From: a virus
DNA: 26,589 nt
Strand: one strand, 5' to 3'
IMG/VR virus record: IMGVR_UViG_3300020166_000099
Location: 1 to 26,589 of that record
A program made the translations under genes and the position numbers. Shown piece by piece: positions 15,301 to 23,315 of the stretch; the first letter of the stretch is position 1, and each line of letters opens with the position of its first letter. The notes beneath the pieces were generated by a model. It did not search any database, was not told where the DNA came from, and was given only the letters and a program-made list of their open reading frames with translations.

Positions 15301-17778
15301 ATGCCAAACTACGAATATCAAACTACTGTATCTTTGGGTGGTGAGTATAAAGAAAAAGCCCCAAGGAAAGAAGGCTTTACCACATATGTAAACGGTACCG
15401 TGGATGTTACAACTCCTGGTGAGTATGTAATTACATACACCCACTTAAAACCTGATCCGTTTGAATCTATAACTGAGTCTAGATTAGTTACCGTATCTAA
15501 TGAAGGTTCTTTAGATGATACGCCTGAGCCTATTGTCCATCTATATGGAAATAGTGTTGAAACTATTAGCCGAGGCCAAGAATTTGTAGATCCTGGTGCT
15601 TATGCACTTAGTCATCCAAATGCTCTAAGTAGTGATGCATCAAATTTAGTTGTTAAAACTGTATCCTCTGTAGAAGAAAATAGTTGGTCGTCCCAACCAG
15701 TTGGGAGCTATACAATTTTATACTATGCGGTATCAGAAGGAAAGCGCGTAGGATTTGCCGCTAGAACAGTTATTATAGAAGTAGGCCCGACCTTGCTAGA
15801 GTTGTACGGCTGTTCGAGACTGTATATAGAATATCCAGGAGACGGTACTGTGCCTATATATGCCGGTGTGGACTATTCTGAAAGCGGTTCGCATATTACT
15901 AAAGATGCAGGCTATAATATTGAGGGATCTGACTACGATTTAAAAATATTTGTAAAGCGAGAAAGTGGTGGGAACTCGTATATTGTTACACCTGATAATA
16001 TATTTTTTACAGGCGATCCGGATAATAGTCAGACTTTTAATATTTACTACTCGGTTACAACTTCTTCAGGCGTTCAGAAACTAGCTATTAGAGAAGTTAC
16101 TATGGTTAAGCCTGGAGAAACTGATGGAAGCATTTTATCTGGTTTAGCATTTCAAGAAGAATCTGATGACGGATGTGCAGATGTTGCGCCAATAACCTCA
16201 GAAGATACCGAATACGATGATTTGTTTGATGAACTTGGAGATGCTATAAATGACGATCCTGATTTAACAATTGAAGAGGATTTACCAGATCCAGAAACTG
16301 ATAATTCTCTAGTAGTTCTTTGTGCGGGAGATACTGCATATAACGGAAGTATTTTTCCAAGTTCTTGGACTTCAAACCCTGGAAAGATTCCAGAAACTAT
16401 TATAGAAATTCATTATACACCCGCGAATCCCACGGGGTGGGATCTTTGGTGGAGAACAAAAACTGGTATGGTATTGCCAGGAGATAGCGAGCAGACCGAA
16501 TGGTTTGCAGAAAAAGGTGTGGTAACTTGGAGACTTCATAAAGTTCATAGCGAAACAAAAGTTACATACTCCTATGGACTGGGGGCTGGAGTAGATTCTT
16601 TTAGAGATTCATCAAAAGATTTTATATTTTCAACATTTGAACCCTACTACGACGCTGCTGGAAATAGGATTGGTGATATATTTTACGGCTTTTTTGGAGT
16701 TCATATATTTACTGAAGAATATGGATGGACGACCAATCAAACTAAGAATAGTGGCACATTATTTAATAGTGGAACTTATTGGGGTAAATCAGCTAGTTCT
16801 GTTACCCGTGTAACACAAGAGCTCAAAGATCACCATATGGAGGTAATCTCATCAGGAGAGCATCAATATACAGACGATGGACAACCCCTGCGCGTTCTTA
16901 GCGATCCAAACAGTAATACGCTAACCTCTGGTCGTTATGCAGGTGTTATATTTAACTCGCACCCTTTATGGCGTGCTTTTCAAATAAAGATAAATAAGCA
17001 AGATACAGGCACTGTTGCGGGGGAAGATATTATTAGTCTTAGATGGCAGACTATTGCTGGTGCAAGAGATGTTAGTTCCTATTGCGACTATTATATTGAG
17101 CCCACCCCGGAGCCTCCATCCCTTCCTCTATTTTGTAATACTACAATTGAACCAGGAAGCTTCACTTTGTGGAACGGTACTACGACTGAATATACACCTG
17201 GAGGCACCGTTCCTGCATGCCTTATTGAAGTTACATGGACGGATAATCCTTTTAAAGGAAATCATACGATGGGCTTGTATGAGTACTCCAACATCTCCCC
17301 GAATTCCAACTATTTCGATCTGCATGGCACTGAAACTCAATGGCTTTTAGAAAAAATTTACGAAGATAGGGTGCTTTATATTAGTATTAGTGGAGAGCAA
17401 CGTTTTGTAACGATTGATCAGGGCGATCCTACAATGAACAAGTTCGTGGGTAGTAGAGGTACATATTCTTGGAATCATTGGAGTATAGCTCACAACGGAT
17501 CCGGCTTACCTGGTCATAACCCCATTACTAATTTTGAAAACGGTACTCGAATATTAGAAGATGATATTGATAACCGCTTGTATAGTCTGGATCAGCCAGG
17601 GGCGTATCAGGGTCAAAAGTACTATAAAGGTCTCGTGGCCTGGGATAGATCCAGTTTTGGTTGGGCGGATCCACAAAATAATCCCTCTAAAACTTTAAGG
17701 ACATTTCCGTACGGTACTGCCGTAACCGATACTCCGCATACATACTCGGTAGAGCAGACAATTAATCCATGCTCATAA
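15301..17778 (+). CDS. Tail protein with Ig-like (DUF5011/HYR-type) domains and a duplicated C-terminal domain
   Basis: This 825-residue product starts one base after the previous stop (TAATATG). Residues about 1-80, 83-160 and 165-270 look like three Ig-like domains. The second is clearest (VHLYGNSVETISRGQEFVDPG, then VGSYTILYYAVSEG). This is the DUF5011 pattern of a sugar- or surface-associated bacterial Ig fold. An acidic linker (about 280-330) precedes two related domains at about 336-600 and 606-825. They share an opening Cys, an EIHYTP/EVTWTD strand, a TEWFAEK/TQWLLEK phrase and downstream Gly/Tyr-rich strands. The likely role is a fibre or adhesin on the tail. No enzyme motif is visible. 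Confidence 0.6.
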   Translation: MPNYEYQTTVSLGGEYKEKAPRKEGFTTYVNGTVDVTTPGEYVITYTHLKPDPFESITESRLVTVSNEGSLDDTPEPIVHLYGNSVETISRGQEFVDPGAYALSHPNALSSDASNLVVKTVSSVEENSWSSQPVGSYTILYYAVSEGKRVGFAARTVIIEVGPTLLELYGCSRLYIEYPGDGTVPIYAGVDYSESGSHITKDAGYNIEGSDYDLKIFVKRESGGNSYIVTPDNIFFTGDPDNSQTFNIYYSVTTSSGVQKLAIREVTMVKPGETDGSILSGLAFQEESDDGCADVAPITSEDTEYDDLFDELGDAINDDPDLTIEEDLPDPETDNSLVVLCAGDTAYNGSIFPSSWTSNPGKIPETIIEIHYTPANPTGWDLWWRTKTGMVLPGDSEQTEWFAEKGVVTWRLHKVHSETKVTYSYGLGAGVDSFRDSSKDFIFSTFEPYYDAAGNRIGDIFYGFFGVHIFTEEYGWTTNQTKNSGTLFNSGTYWGKSASSVTRVTQELKDHHMEVISSGEHQYTDDGQPLRVLSDPNSNTLTSGRYAGVIFNSHPLWRAFQIKINKQDTGTVAGEDIISLRWQTIAGARDVSSYCDYYIEPTPEPPSLPLFCNTTIEPGSFTLWNGTTTEYTPGGTVPACLIEVTWTDNPFKGNHTMGLYEYSNISPNSNYFDLHGTETQWLLEKIYEDRVLYISISGEQRFVTIDQGDPTMNKFVGSRGTYSWNHWSIAHNGSGLPGHNPITNFENGTRILEDDIDNRLYSLDQPGAYQGQKYYKGLVAWDRSSFGWADPQNNPSKTLRTFPYGTAVTDTPHTYSVEQTINPCS

Positions 17779-17819
17779 TGCCAAGCGATTGCTACACAAT
17801 GAGAAAGCGGGGAGTATAA
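17778..17819 (+). CDS. Possible 13-codon leader ORF
   Basis: ATG 17778 shares a base with the preceding TAA (TAATG, the junction used elsewhere in this gene run) and reads MPSDCYTMRKRGV to a TAA that ends 4 nt before the GTG start of the next gene. It could be a coupling leader peptide that carries ribosomes to the next start, or chance. Nothing is known about its sequence. Confidence 0.3.
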   Translation: MPSDCYTMRKRGV

Positions 17820-17823
17820 GGCG

Positions 17824-20800
17824 GTGAGGTTTTTCCGGATACCATCCTTCACCGGGATCGAAGCGCATCGCGATGACGCCGATCGCGGCTCCCTTCGTTT
17901 AGTCGAGGGTTGCTTACCGCACGGGCCGGGCGGTTTGCGTAGCGGTCCTGTGTGGAAAAAAATTGGAGATGTTCAATATGTCGCGGATGGTGACCAAAAT
18001 AAAATATCTTCCGCAGATGATGGATTAGGAAATTCTATAGTCTTTGTATCCCGACAGAACGAGGTTCACGATATAGCACTATTAACCACTGAACATACCG
18101 AGCTAGAATCTTTCACAGAGCAGGAAGAATTTACATTTGAAGATCCATCGCTTTATACCGCTGGTCCTGCAAATATTACTCCAATAGGTAATAAACTTTA
18201 CGCCGTCGGAGATGGGAGTAATGAATCAATATTTGTAGGTAAAGGCCCGGACGATACTTTTGAAGTTTTTCCAGACGAAAGTTTATACAGTCAAGAATGG
18301 TCAAGGTTTCCAAAATGTCAGTTCTTTGTTCAAGGACCTAAGAAAACAATCTTTGCAGCAGGCAATCCAGATAAACCATTAACCGTATACATATCAGAAC
18401 CTGCAGGCCTAACCTCTCCGTATCGAGATACTCCTTACAGTACTGAGGATACAACTTATAACCGGGGCGTACTTTCGACCGTCGACATTTTAGGTTCGAA
18501 TGCGAGCAAAATAACAGCACTCTCAACCCGTGGAGATCAAGTAGTAGTCCATACGGACAAAGGATGTCATCTTCTCTACGCACCCGCTCCAGACCAAGCA
18601 AATACTGGATATCGTGTTGAACAAGCACCAGCGACTAATTTCTCAGCAGCTGTAAATTCAAAAGTTGTTTCCCGAGCATCTGGATCATTGACATATTGGG
18701 TAGGGCACGACGGCCAAGTTTACAAGGATGAGGCCGCAAGTCGTGGGTCGGAGGACTTAAGAAGCCGGGCGGATGAAGACCAAGCAAACTGGAAAAGTAA
18801 GGGCGTATGGGAAGATGAATTACCTACAGACCTAACTAAATCTTTTGCTGTATACTCCCCACAGACCGGGATGTACTGGTTCTTTGTAGAGTCCGAGGAA
18901 AAAAAAACTTTTGATCTAATTCCAAGAACCCCGTTGAGGGGGCCTAGGAATTTAATAGCTCGTATACTAGCCCCGTTTTTCGGACCAACAAACCTAGAGG
19001 CAGTAATCCTTCCGCCAGAGGTTGGGCCCACAAATTTAGAGGCTGAAGTTCTTCCGCCAGAAGTTGGACCAACAAACCTAGAGGCTATAATTCTTCCGCC
19101 AGAAGTTGGGCCTACAAACTTAGAGACTGAAGTTCTTCTGCCAGAGTCTGGGCCCACAAATTTAGATGCAGAAGTTTTACCACCAACTGAAGGGCCCACA
19201 AATTTAGAGGCTGAAGTTCTTCTGCCAGAGTCTGGGCCTACAAATCTAGATGCAGAAGTTTTACCTCCAGAAGTTGGACCTACAAATCTAAAAGCTATAA
19301 TTCTCCCTCCACCTGAAGTTGGACCTACAAATCTAGAGGCAGTAATTCTCCCGCCAGAGGTTGGACCTACAAACCTAAAAGCTATAATTCTACCACCAGA
19401 AGTTGGACCTACAAATCTAAAAGCTATAATTCTACCACCTGAAGTTGGACCTACCAATTTAGACGCAGAAGTTTTACCTCCAGAGGTTGGACCTACCAAT
19501 TTAGAGGCAGTAATTCTCCCGCCAGAAGTCGGACCTACAAACCTAGAGGCAGTAATTCTCCCGCCAACTGAAGGTCCTACAAATTTAGATGCAGAAGTTT
19601 TACCGCCAGAGGTTGGACCTACAAATTTAGACGCAGAAGTTTTACCTCCAGAGGTTGGACCTACCAATTTAGAGGCAGTAATTCTCCCGCCAACTGAAGG
19701 TCCTACCAATTTAGATGCAGTAATTCTCCCGCCAACTGAAGGTCCTACAAATTTAGAAGCTATAATTCTCCCTCCAGAAGTCGGACCTACAAATTTAGAT
19801 GCGCTAGTACTTCCGCCGCAAGTCGGGCCAACTAATTTGCAGGCTGTTGAACTACTAGGTCCTTTCTCCGCTAAGGTTGAAAATGTTGTCGGGGGCTGGA
19901 ATTTAACCGGGTACTCTTCCGTAAAAAATACAGGTAACTGGACATCGTTTTTAAATTCCTACAATTTAAACAGTAACACTGGAACACCTGTGACTTTAAG
20001 TGTTCGGGCAGAAGTTGACAGCCAATTCGTTGACGCACATTTCCATAAAATATACATACCGGAAGAGGTTATATTTAATCCCGATATCGATGATCCTTAC
20101 TGGGATTCTGTAAACCGTTGGTACTATAAATCTGAGGTTGACGGTTTAACATATAATCAAGATGCAACTGTTCAAATAATATGGGGTGCATCACCTGTAG
20201 CACCGTACCTCGGGCCAACAAATTTACAAGCTTCTATACCCGACGATTTTACCCCTGATCCAGAAAGTTTATATATTGTCGTAGAAATATCTGAAGAGGG
20301 TACAAACCTTGATGACTTCAACGGTTGGCAAAGTGATGAGCTCGGATACAGCGATCCTGGAGGTTTACTCACAGTTGAAGAAACTAGATACTTTGGGACT
20401 ACGAGCGAAAAATCCGGAGTAAAACACAATGTCGGAGCTCAAAGAATAGAAATCGGAGGGAGGAACGGGCATGTTAATTCCGTATATCATCCAGGAATTC
20501 TTGTAAGGAATGATAACGGATATTTTATGAATGGATCCGCTTACACCATGTCCGCTGTGGCTAATGAAGGTTGGTCGTTTACGGGCTGGGTTATTAAGCA
20601 CCTAAACACTACTCCAGAGTCTGAAAGGCTTGGTACTGCTGCGGGCGAAGTGCAAATTGTTAGTGGTGCTTTAGACAACCCTACAGATCTCACTCTTTTA
20701 GTAACTGACCATACAAACTATATAACCGTAAAAGCTGAATTTATTGACCGCGCCCCCGACGCTGATGAAGTGCCCGATCCCGGAAACAAATATAACTTAG

Positions 20801-21120
20801 AAAATTGCGAGTGTGTAAGCGATAGCGGGTCTGGATTGGGAGACTTTGACACGCTCCAGGAGTGCGAAGATTGGAAAGCAGCAGCTACTTTTAACTGTAT
20901 AGGCGGGGAGTGTGTAGAAGATGATATGCAAATGGGTACATATTCAAGCTGCGCAGATTGCCAAGCAGCTTGCGGATCCGGCGGGTCTGATCCATGCGAT
21001 GATACTGCAGGTATTTATGACTACTCCCCCGACAATAATACATGCTGGGAAAGCATGGAACCTTCAAGCATGCAGTACACTGAGTGCGACTGCGTAAACC
21101 TAGGAGCCACCATTGTATAA
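17824..21120 (+). CDS. Tail nozzle-like propeller protein with 21+ GPTNL repeats, InlB-like and Cys-rich C terminus
   Basis: This 1098-residue product starts at GTG 17824, behind GGGGAG. An in-frame stop at 17800 bounds the start. Residues about 1-370 are beta-propeller-like (RLVEGCLPHGPGGLRSGPVW, ITALSTRGDQVVVHTDKGCHLLY, LTYWVGHDGQVYKDE), resembling T7 gp12/P22 gp10-type tail nozzle or stabilisation proteins. Residues 373-681 are the tandem 14-residue repeat (GPTNLEAVILPPEV). Then follow beta domains, one more isolated GPTNLQAS, and an InlB B-repeat-like domain (about 850-980: YTMSAVANEGWSFTGWV, YITVKAEF). The last ~105 residues hold 12 Cys. Such repeats are unusual in a nozzle, so the protein may be a fused nozzle plus fibre. 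Confidence 0.6.
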   Translation: MRFFRIPSFTGIEAHRDDADRGSLRLVEGCLPHGPGGLRSGPVWKKIGDVQYVADGDQNKISSADDGLGNSIVFVSRQNEVHDIALLTTEHTELESFTEQEEFTFEDPSLYTAGPANITPIGNKLYAVGDGSNESIFVGKGPDDTFEVFPDESLYSQEWSRFPKCQFFVQGPKKTIFAAGNPDKPLTVYISEPAGLTSPYRDTPYSTEDTTYNRGVLSTVDILGSNASKITALSTRGDQVVVHTDKGCHLLYAPAPDQANTGYRVEQAPATNFSAAVNSKVVSRASGSLTYWVGHDGQVYKDEAASRGSEDLRSRADEDQANWKSKGVWEDELPTDLTKSFAVYSPQTGMYWFFVESEEKKTFDLIPRTPLRGPRNLIARILAPFFGPTNLEAVILPPEVGPTNLEAEVLPPEVGPTNLEAIILPPEVGPTNLETEVLLPESGPTNLDAEVLPPTEGPTNLEAEVLLPESGPTNLDAEVLPPEVGPTNLKAIILPPPEVGPTNLEAVILPPEVGPTNLKAIILPPEVGPTNLKAIILPPEVGPTNLDAEVLPPEVGPTNLEAVILPPEVGPTNLEAVILPPTEGPTNLDAEVLPPEVGPTNLDAEVLPPEVGPTNLEAVILPPTEGPTNLDAVILPPTEGPTNLEAIILPPEVGPTNLDALVLPPQVGPTNLQAVELLGPFSAKVENVVGGWNLTGYSSVKNTGNWTSFLNSYNLNSNTGTPVTLSVRAEVDSQFVDAHFHKIYIPEEVIFNPDIDDPYWDSVNRWYYKSEVDGLTYNQDATVQIIWGASPVAPYLGPTNLQASIPDDFTPDPESLYIVVEISEEGTNLDDFNGWQSDELGYSDPGGLLTVEETRYFGTTSEKSGVKHNVGAQRIEIGGRNGHVNSVYHPGILVRNDNGYFMNGSAYTMSAVANEGWSFTGWVIKHLNTTPESERLGTAAGEVQIVSGALDNPTDLTLLVTDHTNYITVKAEFIDRAPDADEVPDPGNKYNLENCECVSDSGSGLGDFDTLQECEDWKAAATFNCIGGECVEDDMQMGTYSSCADCQAACGSGGSDPCDDTAGIYDYSPDNNTCWESMEPSSMQYTECDCVNLGATIV
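18940..19866 (+). repeat. 42-bp/14-residue GPTNL tandem repeat array
   Basis: One degenerate unit (18940-18981, GPRNLIARILAPFF) is followed by 21 units at 18982-19866. All are 42 bp except the eighth, which has an extra proline codon. The consensus is GPTNL(E/D/K)A(V/E/I)(I/V)LPP(E/T)(V/E). Position 6 and positions 8-9 vary among a few types (EAVIL, DAEVL, KAIIL) in mosaic order, suggesting repeated unequal exchange. DNA identity between units is moderate to high. Confidence 0.95.
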
Positions 21121-21278
21121 TGAACGAAGATAAAAAAACTATAAAACCAGAGGAGCCCGAGAAATCAAAAGGTCTTGGAGACTCGATTAAAAAAGTAACC
21201 GACAAGCTTGGTATAAAACAGTGCGGAGGTTGTAAGCGTAGGCAGGCAACTCTTAACAAATACTTCCCCTACAAATAA
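21120..21278 (+). CDS. 52-residue CGGC-type small phage protein
   Basis: ATG 21120 overlaps the previous stop (TAATG). The stop at 21276-21278 overlaps the next ATG in the same way, so the start is well supported. The N-terminal half is charged (MNEDKKTIKPEEPEKSKGLG). A short helix follows (DSIKKVTDKLGI) and then QCGGCKRRQATLNKYFPYK. The CxxCxxR...LN...P end is a pattern I have seen in small hypothetical phage proteins near tail genes. It has one CxxC only, so a metal site would need a partner or dimer. The function is unknown. Confidence 0.7.
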   Translation: MNEDKKTIKPEEPEKSKGLGDSIKKVTDKLGIKQCGGCKRRQATLNKYFPYK

Positions 21279-21958
21279 TGAGCGATTCAATTGAAGCCGC
21301 GGCTAAGCCGTCAAAATATAAAGCCTACTGTTTTACCGAACGGAGTAGTTCACTCGCAGGGCCATTTCCGCTCGATGTCACCGCGCTCGCTATCAAGGAC
21401 AACTCCTCAGAGGTTTACTGTATTTCAGAGGAGAAAGAGATTCTTAAATCTGATCTCTTAGATTTAAACGATCCGGTATTTCAAAAAGTATCAGACCCTA
21501 TAGATACAACCGCTAATTTTGATCCTTATACACAGACAGGAATTGTAGCCAATAAAGAGGGTTCGTTTTTATACCGAGGGAAATATCTACCCAGTCCATT
21601 TACAGATGCAAGCGTAGGGAAGGGCACCATATCGGATCCTTTATGGTTTAAAGACTGCTACCTTTCGATTGCAGAAACAAACTGGATGCATTTCGGATCT
21701 GAATCTGCGGAGAAAGAGGTTTATCGAATAGACCTTTCGTTCCATACAAATTCAATCGGACATGCTTGGCTATATATTCAAAACGATTCAGGTAAAGTAT
21801 CCGGGCAGTACAAAGGACCGATCAAAGAGATCGTAAAAGTATTTACCAATCTGCGAGGCCGAAGATTTAAACTTAAACTATTTGTAGCAACCCATGAAAA
21901 TTATCCATGGGCGATGCGCGAAATGGCAGTTGGTTACAACATAGGAAAATCGTTCTAG
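21278..21958 (+). CDS. Late structural protein of unknown family
   Basis: This is a 226-residue product with a TAATG start. It is predicted to be all-beta with mixed strands (YKAYCFTERSSSLAGPFPLD, TALAIKDNSSEVYCISEEKE, YRIDLSFHTNSIGHAWLYIQNDSG, RRFKLKLFVATHENYPW). No membrane segment or catalytic motif is seen. The phrase YRIDLSFHTNS...WLYIQNDSGK...GQY resembles the final beta domain found at the end of some phage propeller or nozzle proteins, so it may be a split-off C-terminal part of the tail tube complex. That is inference. It ends the TAATG-coupled series. Confidence 0.6.
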   Translation: MSDSIEAAAKPSKYKAYCFTERSSSLAGPFPLDVTALAIKDNSSEVYCISEEKEILKSDLLDLNDPVFQKVSDPIDTTANFDPYTQTGIVANKEGSFLYRGKYLPSPFTDASVGKGTISDPLWFKDCYLSIAETNWMHFGSESAEKEVYRIDLSFHTNSIGHAWLYIQNDSGKVSGQYKGPIKEIVKVFTNLRGRRFKLKLFVATHENYPWAMREMAVGYNIGKSF

Positions 21959-21960
21959 CG

Positions 21961-22089
21961 ATGCACAATGTCCAACGCGAGGTCTATTGGATTGTCGTGA
22001 TGGTCATGTTCTTCCTGGAGCGCGAAGCAATCCTAGACATTATGTTCATGCTCATAAAGCTGGCCATAATTTGGTCAGGCAGCCCATAA
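21961..22089 (+). CDS. 42-residue hydrophobic membrane protein
   Basis: ATG 21961 lies two bases after the previous stop. The 42-residue product has two hydrophobic stretches (about 8-19, VYWIVVMVMFFL, and 24-38, ILDIMFMLIKLAIIW) separated by a charged turn (EREA). It could be a small membrane protein or an accessory holin. Its last 15 bases overlap the 3' end of the convergent integrase gene. Position at the end of the late operon supports a real gene, but the product is too short to be sure. Confidence 0.45.
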   Translation: MHNVQREVYWIVVMVMFFLEREAILDIMFMLIKLAIIWSGSP

Positions 22090-23265
22090 CGCTTTGATCT
22101 TATCGTTAGCCATGACATCGGCGTAACTATCGTTAGTCGTACTTGCATCTGCATGTCTCAGGAACTTTTGAGATATGTAAATTCCTTCAGTAGTAGCTAC
22201 ATAAGACCCAAACAATTTTCTTAATTCGTGCAAGGGACTGGATCGCTCCCATCCAATTGATCGAAGCTTTTTAATTAAATCGTCAAAGAGTACCCGTCCA
22301 TAATCCGCTCGGGTAGTAATTAATAAATCATCGCCCGACGCTTTATTCAAAATCGATTTAGCGATCACCTTGCTTCCAAGAGTAAAACCTTCGTGCCCAC
22401 CTTTCGGCCTGAAGTCTCTATCCGCAGCCACAGTAATGCGAGCCCGATCACCGTCTAAATCAAACCATTCTCGACGACAATGAAATGCTTCGTTTCTACG
22501 CAACCCGAAATGTAAGCTCAATCCAAGCATCGTAAATATGTCGCCCTCTGACTCGGCAAACAAAGTAAATGTTTTTTCAATCAGATCTTCAGCTGGTAGA
22601 TGGTACTGCTTTTTTAGTTTCTTGTAGAACTCTTCAGATCTAATCGCTTCAACGAATGCCATATCATAATCTTTGAATATACGAGGCCGGGCAAAGATAG
22701 CCTTAACCTGACGCATGAGACTATTGACCGTTCGCTTACGACTTGCGATCTTTGACTCATCCCTAATGCCCGAAAGCGCTTGGTTTTTATATTCTCGGAT
22801 AAAATCCTCGTCGATTAGGGACAGATCAAAACTGTCGTCCGGAACTTTTCCGATGACTTGTTTAATCAACCGAGTAATCGCCTGTCTATATCCGGTCAAT
22901 GTCGTATCGGTAATTCCTGCGGATACTTGATTCATCGCTAGGGCCTCAAGACATTGGCCTAAGGTCGGAGGTTTTGGCTTGGTCAATGCGAATGCTTTTT
23001 TATTAAACATCGCTTGCACATCCCGAAACGGGTGAAGTATTAAATGTGCTCGTATCTGATCGGCCAAAGAAAGTGCTTGGGTTTTATCAATTCCGAGCGG
23101 GAAATATCTTACTTTTCCATTCGCTTTGGTCTTGAAATTCCAACCTCCATTCTTGCTGCGTTTATAGATTCGCGTACCAGTTCTCGATTTTGCTCGAAGT
23201 GCTGTAGCGACTTTGTGACTACTTGGTGTGTGGTTCATAGCACTATATTTTGTGTGTTCTCTCAT
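22075..23265 (-). CDS. int: Tyrosine recombinase (phage integrase)
   Basis: This 396-residue product catalyses site-specific integration and excision. Residues about 25-75 resemble an arm-binding N-terminal region (GTRIYKRSKNGGWNFKTKANGKVRYFPLG). About 100-200 is a core-binding SAM-like domain. About 215-396 is the catalytic domain with R256 (GLRRNE), a Lys near 288 (RPKGG), H346 and R349 (HELRKLFG), H371 (FLRHAD) and Y381 (TTNDSYAD), so the active-site set is complete. The start at ATG 23265 has no Shine-Dalgarno sequence; a Met at codon 10 is an alternative. A hairpin and a tRNA-Leu fragment lie directly upstream, consistent with attP beside int. Confidence 0.93.
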   Translation of the reverse strand: MREHTKYSAMNHTPSSHKVATALRAKSRTGTRIYKRSKNGGWNFKTKANGKVRYFPLGIDKTQALSLADQIRAHLILHPFRDVQAMFNKKAFALTKPKPPTLGQCLEALAMNQVSAGITDTTLTGYRQAITRLIKQVIGKVPDDSFDLSLIDEDFIREYKNQALSGIRDESKIASRKRTVNSLMRQVKAIFARPRIFKDYDMAFVEAIRSEEFYKKLKKQYHLPAEDLIEKTFTLFAESEGDIFTMLGLSLHFGLRRNEAFHCRREWFDLDGDRARITVAADRDFRPKGGHEGFTLGSKVIAKSILNKASGDDLLITTRADYGRVLFDDLIKKLRSIGWERSSPLHELRKLFGSYVATTEGIYISQKFLRHADASTTNDSYADVMANDKIKALWAA

Positions 23266-23272
23266 TTTGTCT

Positions 23273-23295
23273 AGGGTTTTTGCATAAACCCCCTA
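23273..23295 (-). promoter_or_regulatory. Hairpin in the int leader
   Basis: GGGTTT (23274-23279) and AAACCC (23286-23291) can form a stem around a TTGCAT loop, extended loosely by flanking TA/CTA. On the minus strand it lies 8-30 nt upstream of the int start codon. It may modulate int translation or transcription, or be a core-type recombinase site. No T-tract follows. Confidence 0.4.
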
Positions 23296-23315
23296 CAACT
23301 AGTGCTTTATATCAA

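Noticed and set aside
18720-19709. Long minus-strand open frame (329 codons) with a SGG-rich repeat
   Set aside because: It lies antisense to the 14-codon repeat array; the 42-bp period keeps a second frame open by chance. The plus-strand gene is supported by context and domains.
18940-19866. Diversity-generating retroelement target
   Set aside because: Variation between units is spread over tandem copies and no reverse transcriptase, template repeat or adenine-specific pattern is seen.
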